Assembly (NCBI GenBank): GCA_903813345.2
Contig: CAIIXF020000008.1
Location: 31,150,867-31,214,866 of the forward strand
Length of the DNA stretch: 64,000 bases
Source: Owenia fusiformis
Taxonomy: Eukaryota; Annelida; Polychaeta; Sabellida; Oweniidae
Direction: 5' to 3'
Below are positions 59,556 through 64,000 of this stretch, in pieces. Both the position numbers and the translations under genes were made by a program. The notes below the pieces were generated by a model, which saw only the letters and a program-made list of their open reading frames with translations, was not told the origin of the DNA and searched no databases. Position 1 is the stretch's first letter. Each line of letters starts with the position of its first letter.

Positions 59556-62500
59556 ATGCCACGGGGCGGCTCCAAAACCGGTAAGAAGGACGAGCCTGAA
59601 TCACTTCGTAAGGCTAAACAAATATTAAAAAAGCACAATCAAACTAAACGCGAGGAGACAAGAATTCACCTAGGGAAATCTCATGAGAAATGGATGACAT
59701 TGAAAAGGAAACTGAACATCAGACAAAATGATGAACTGGCCCTGTTCCTTATAGCTTAGTGAGTAAAAATAAAATTATATTCAAGTATTGTAAATATGGG
59801 TCTGCAAAACAGTGTGTTTGTAGACCTCACCACACTTTTATACAACCTAGCCTTACTCATATCACTTCGAGAGCCATGTTATGACATGTCTCTCAAAGTG
59901 AGTAACCCTAGAAAAATCAAACACACTCCATAATCTCCTTTGATAAGCGGAGTCTAATTCATTCTAAAACGATCACTCGATGATGTTCTCAGATGTTTTC
60001 TTCAACCTAGATCGGTTGCATTTATTTTCTTTATGTCATAGATCTGGAAATGTACAACATTTCATATTCAGGGAATACCTTATTGTACCAGACTAATTTT
60101 CTTACTATAAATGCCTGGCACAACCGTCAACATGTTATTAAGTTTCGCAAGGATCCTGCCATGACCGTGGTATTGTTATTGTGATTGGTATAACCGTGAC
60201 AATGCTATATTATATTGCATGGCCTGTCATGACCGTGGCAATGTTGAAGCCTGATATGACCGTGGCTTTAACATTACCACGGTCATGACAGGCCTTACAA
60301 CCATTGCCAAAGTCATATAAGGCTTTAACATTACCACAGAAATGACAGGCCTTGCACTATAATATAGCATTGTCACGGTTATACCAGGCTTTCACAATAA
60401 CAATACCACGGTCATGGCAGGATCCTTGCGAAACTTAAAAACACTTAATAACATGGCGACAGTTGTGATAGGCATAGGTCTTGCAATATATAGCATGTGA
60501 CCCTAATAGGTAGCTATTATCATATTTAACTAAAAAGTCAGTCTGATGCATATCTATGAGTGTCTATATTTCTACATATACATACATCATACATTATATA
60601 CAATATATGTTCAATATAGTATATCCACTTCCTTTTTAGCTACACTGACAACTCAGTTGAGAAAAAAGGTGATGAAACATTGCCATATGGGTCACCTGAA
60701 ATGCCGTCAACCAGTGTCCATCAAATGCACTCAACACCTCACACCACAAGAGGAGGCCATGTGACTAAACCACCTTCTGTTTCCTCACTCAGTAGTAGTT
60801 CTAGGTATGTCATGTAAATAACAAACAAATTCAAAGGCTCAATATGCCAATGATTTCTGACTTTCAAATATTACAGCACTGCAGCAGGTCTCATTTATTT
60901 TTTTAATATTTTTTTATTACACTTGTTTTGTCAATCATTTTTAAAAAAAGTAAAAGGATAATAATGTGGTACAGTCATATAATTCATTCTAACCATATCT
61001 TTCATTGTTGTCATTGTGTGGTACTTTTGCTTTCATAGTATACAATTACATGTACATTATGTGATGTTTGAAACACAGTGACATTCTTTATGAGAAAATA
61101 CAACTTAGAATATGCTTCTATTATTTCAGTAATGGAGTACAATCCTCAATTTCCGGTTTGGAAGATATACCTGAAGAAATAACTACTAGGGCAAAAAGGA
61201 AGCGCAAGTTAATTCCTGATTTCAAATTGTATGATACCAAGAAACGAAGGTTAGTTATACATGTTTTTTTTAATATGCATCATATATTAAAAGATTACCA
61301 ATAAGTCTAAAAAATGTTGGCAAGGTCACATGTACAGTCAGAATTATTTTCCATTCAGAATCCATTATTTCCCCAATACTCTTTTTAAAGCTTTTGTAAA
61401 TATTTTACAGGGTGAATACATCATTTGATTTTGGATCCAGCACAGATACAGAGTCTGATGACCAAATTGGAGATCCAGATTTTGATCCAGATTTGGAAAT
61501 GAAAATAGTGCTAGAGTAAGTTATTTTAAATTCCATTGATTGGTCATCAGAACTTGAACATAGTTTATTTGTATGCAGTATGAATGGCAATTAGAATGGT
61601 TAAAAGCAGTCATAAGAAATCATAATATTTCAACATTTCTATCAGTTTAGATACACAGGATTCTTTCACATAAGGCTACATTTCTTGTCAACCAGCCAAG
61701 GTATCATTTTATAGATTTTTTGATTTTAGAGTACCTGGATTTGAGTGACTTTATATGACTGTTTAATTATATTTTCGAGGATGGTGCCTTTGGCAATTGT
61801 ACTGAACTTTTATTTTTTCAATGAAATGATTTCTCTAATTTTTTTCATTTTTATAAAAATGATGTAATGTTTGATGACTAAAATACAGATGAATAGATTT
61901 GTTTTTCAAATGCAATTATAGATTGATGACTTATTTGTGGCATAGAACATGTCATTCAATTAAACCAATTGCTTCAATCTTGCCACCATTATAAGAAAGG
62001 ATTACATATAAGCTTTTATTACTCAACTACTTTGCAGAGAATGTGATGCGGAAGATGTCGATGACATTGAAACGGTTACAGAAGAGGACATCCATCTTAA
62101 AATAGAAGATTCTGAAGATCAGGATCAACCACGCATAGAGAGAAAGGGTACAATACTCCACGAGGTAAACATAAAGAGGGGTGAAAAAGATCCTGACCTC
62201 CCCCAAGCTGCAATAATTCACGAGTCTAGCCTTTTCTTGCTGGTGAATTGGCTTACAACATCATCACCAGGAAGATGTGTCAGAAAGGGTTGCCAAGAGC
62301 AAGTGAAACCTGTTATTTCTTCGAGGGGGAGTGCATTCGTGATCACTTGGGTAAGGTTGCAATATATTAGTTGATAAAAAATCTTTTTTCAACCAATCAT
62401 ATACCAATCTGAATTTTTTTACAAAATATAGGGTCAAAATATTGTACTTGTATACGTAATATTGTACTTTATTCTTAGATATTCATATTTTTATAATTTT

Positions 62501-62970
62501 ATTTAACTTATTTTTATTGAAACATTTCAGTATTCTTATGATATCAGTTATTTGGTGATTTTTGTGTTTTGATGAAATTAAACGGGGGGGGGGGGGATGC
62601 CTATTGTATTGTTTATCAAGCCCTGATAAGCTTGTCTTTGAATTAGTATATATGATAGATTATGTTTTATTAACTTGTATATTTTAGACTTGTGCTAATA
62701 ATCACGAAAATCATAGATGGACTTCCCAGCCGAAAATGCCCAATGGTGTGTTACTAGGTGACCTCACATTAGCATCGGCATCTCTACTGTCAGGAAACAA
62801 CTTTACTAAAATTAAGATGTTGGCTACTAATATGAAGCTTAATTGTATTTCTCAACGCACATACAGCAAATACCAAGCAAACATCCTTCTACCTACTATA
62901 GACACCTACTACAAGAAGATTGAAAGGGAGCAAGTCGAAAAGATGAAAGGAAAAGCAGTTATACTTGGTG
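59556..62970 (+). CDS. Transposase-like (Kolobok-like) multi-exon gene, 5' part
   Basis: Exons are 59556-59758, 60640-60804, 61130-61249, 61411-61515, 62038-62350 and 62688-62970. The first four junctions are phase 2, the fifth phase 0, and the sixth exon ends in phase 1 at GTAAGT. That gives 396 residues before the edge. The N-terminus is basic (MPRGGSKTGKKDE), followed by KWMTLKRKLNIRQNDELALF. A Ser/Thr-rich linker, a basic RAKRKRK signal and an acidic region come next. A Cys/His cluster (GRCVRKGCQE, then TCANNHENHRW) and TSQPKMP with a GDLTLASASLLSGNNF motif follow. This layout occurs in a large invertebrate and fish family I associate with Kolobok-type transposases; in it a DGR.DSPG motif usually follows at the point where this exon stops. 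The clean splicing suggests either a domesticated gene or an intron-bearing transposon. The family name is from memory and provisional. Confidence 0.75.
59851..59907. repeat. Short palindrome related to the 54629 element
   Basis: GCCTTACTCATATCACTTCGAGAG pairs with CTCTCAAAGTGAGTAA across a CATGTTATGACATG core. It lies in intron 1 of the transposase-like gene. Confidence 0.65.
60111..60475. mobile_element. 365 bp foldback built from ATGACCGTGG units
   Basis: The left half (ATGCCTGGCACAACCGTC, TTTCGCAAGGATCCTGCCATG, GACCGTGGTATTGTTATTGTG) pairs with the right half (CACAATAACAATACCACGGTC, CATGGCAGGATCCTTGCGAA, GGCGACAGTTGTGATAGGCAT). Inner repeats of ATGACCGTGGCAATGTT are inverted around the centre near 60280. 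It lies in intron 1 of the transposase-like gene, so the pre-mRNA would form a long hairpin. Confidence 0.9.
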
Positions 62971-64000
62971 GTAAGTCTTCATTTTATATTTTCTTATAAC
63001 GATAAAGCCTTATATGCCCAAATGAGTCAGAAAAATCATATTACATGTGTTATACATGTCAAGTGTGAGTCTTTTCTGTAATCAAGAGTGAAATTGAAGA
63101 CATAACTAATATTTTAAGGGCGAAGGTTAGGAAATGACCAAGGTGAGATATGATTCTTATAATACATTATGAGGCTGGATATGTGATATTATCTATGGAA
63201 ACAGCTATGCCTATTTGTATTGCCAAAGTTGAGGCTTAAACAATTGAAAATTAAAAAGGTGAGGCTATGATTCATTTTATGATATCTTTGTTGAGGCTTG
63301 AGATTGGCTTTTAGCTATGGTAAGGTTATGCCTGTTTGTATTGCCAAAGGTGAGGCTGTAAGTATAAAGATGAAGAATGACAAAGGTGAGGCTATGGTTC
63401 TTTTCATAACCTGGTGAGGCTGGAAATGTGATATAACATAGGGAAAGATTAATTGTATTGCAAAAGGCGAGGCTATAAAGATTCATAATGACAAAGATGA
63501 GTCTATGATTCTTCTTATATGGTGAGACTTGAGATGGACTATTATCTATGGAAATTTTATGTCTGTTTGTATTGCCAAAGGTGAGGTTCTAAAAATGGGA
63601 AATGACTAGGGTTGGGCTTGTGAGGCGATGGTTATTTGTACTTTCATGGGTGAGCTTTTAAAAATGTGACCGTAACGAAGGTGATCTATATTATTTGTAT
63701 TATCATTATTGACCCTTTAATGTTTTTGTGACAGCGATTCATGTCCGGCATTTGACATTCAGCATCTTTAATAAATGGCAAATTGTGACATTTTTCATGC
63801 TTATGCCTTGTTATTTAAATGGAAATGGTTATTTATATATTTGAAAACCAGGAAAGTGAAATATGAGTAAATTCATTCCAGGGTTACTATAGATCTGTCA
63901 TATTAGGAAGGTGAATGCATAAGTCAGAGTAAATTATGATTTTTATTATATTTATATTTATTTTATGAAGGTGATGGAAGAATGGATTCCCCAGGATTTT
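62971..64000. other. Intron of the transposase-like gene, to the window end
   Basis: No further exon was recognised. A degenerate repeat occupies about 63180-63720, and a third copy of the dispersed CAGC.TCT.TAA.AAA.GGCA repeat lies at 63725-63800. The last 17 bases, GATTCCCCAGGATTTT-like, match the start of the MITE family at 29945. Confidence 0.5.
63180..63720. repeat. Degenerate minisatellite, GGTGAGGCT-based
   Basis: Units of roughly 45-100 bases contain GCCTGTTTGTATTGCCAAAG, GTGAGGCTATGATTCTT and TTATCTATGGAAA, in varying order. Confidence 0.75.

Overview
The window is AT-rich DNA from an intron-containing animal genome. It begins on an EcoRI site (GAATTC), which suits the end of a cloned insert. 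The gene set, the protein families and the many short inverted-repeat transposons with long C/G runs suggest a marine invertebrate deuterostome. A hemichordate is my best guess, but the species is not proven by the sequence.

Six loci can be supported. (1) A Six4/5-class homeobox gene lies on the minus strand, with its first coding exon at 10903-11669 and a possible terminal exon at 2895-3126. (2) A secreted fibrinogen-domain (FReD) gene lies on the minus strand, 22117 to 14861; its last exon is split by a 3.8 kb insertion with a 6 bp target duplication. (3) A complete AMP-activated kinase beta subunit gene lies on the plus strand, 23675-34021. (4) An intronless rhodopsin-class GPCR lies on the minus strand, 45349-46785. 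(5) A two-exon UQCC3-like mitochondrial gene lies on the minus strand, 52977-54012. (6) The first six coding exons of a transposase-like gene (Kolobok-like, provisional) lie on the plus strand, 59556-62970, and run off the right edge.

The AMPK beta gene holds the most striking observation. It has two homologous, tandem versions of one exon (28269-28383 and 28748-28856), with the same phases and good splice sites. Using both or neither shifts the frame, so they should be mutually exclusive. They would swap the end of the glycogen-binding module and the helix contacting the kinase. A 24-base in-frame microexon follows.

The rest is rich in repeats: foldback elements, MITE-like elements with readable target-site duplications (CACTTACC, ATTATA, CAGTTA, TTAA), several minisatellites, and a 2.7 kb tandem array carrying a 511 bp duplication. 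At 42333-45305 a TTAA-flanked foldback of 2.5 kb sits inside one arm of an older foldback; removing it restores a 52 bp arm pairing. No tRNA, rRNA or CRISPR was recognised.
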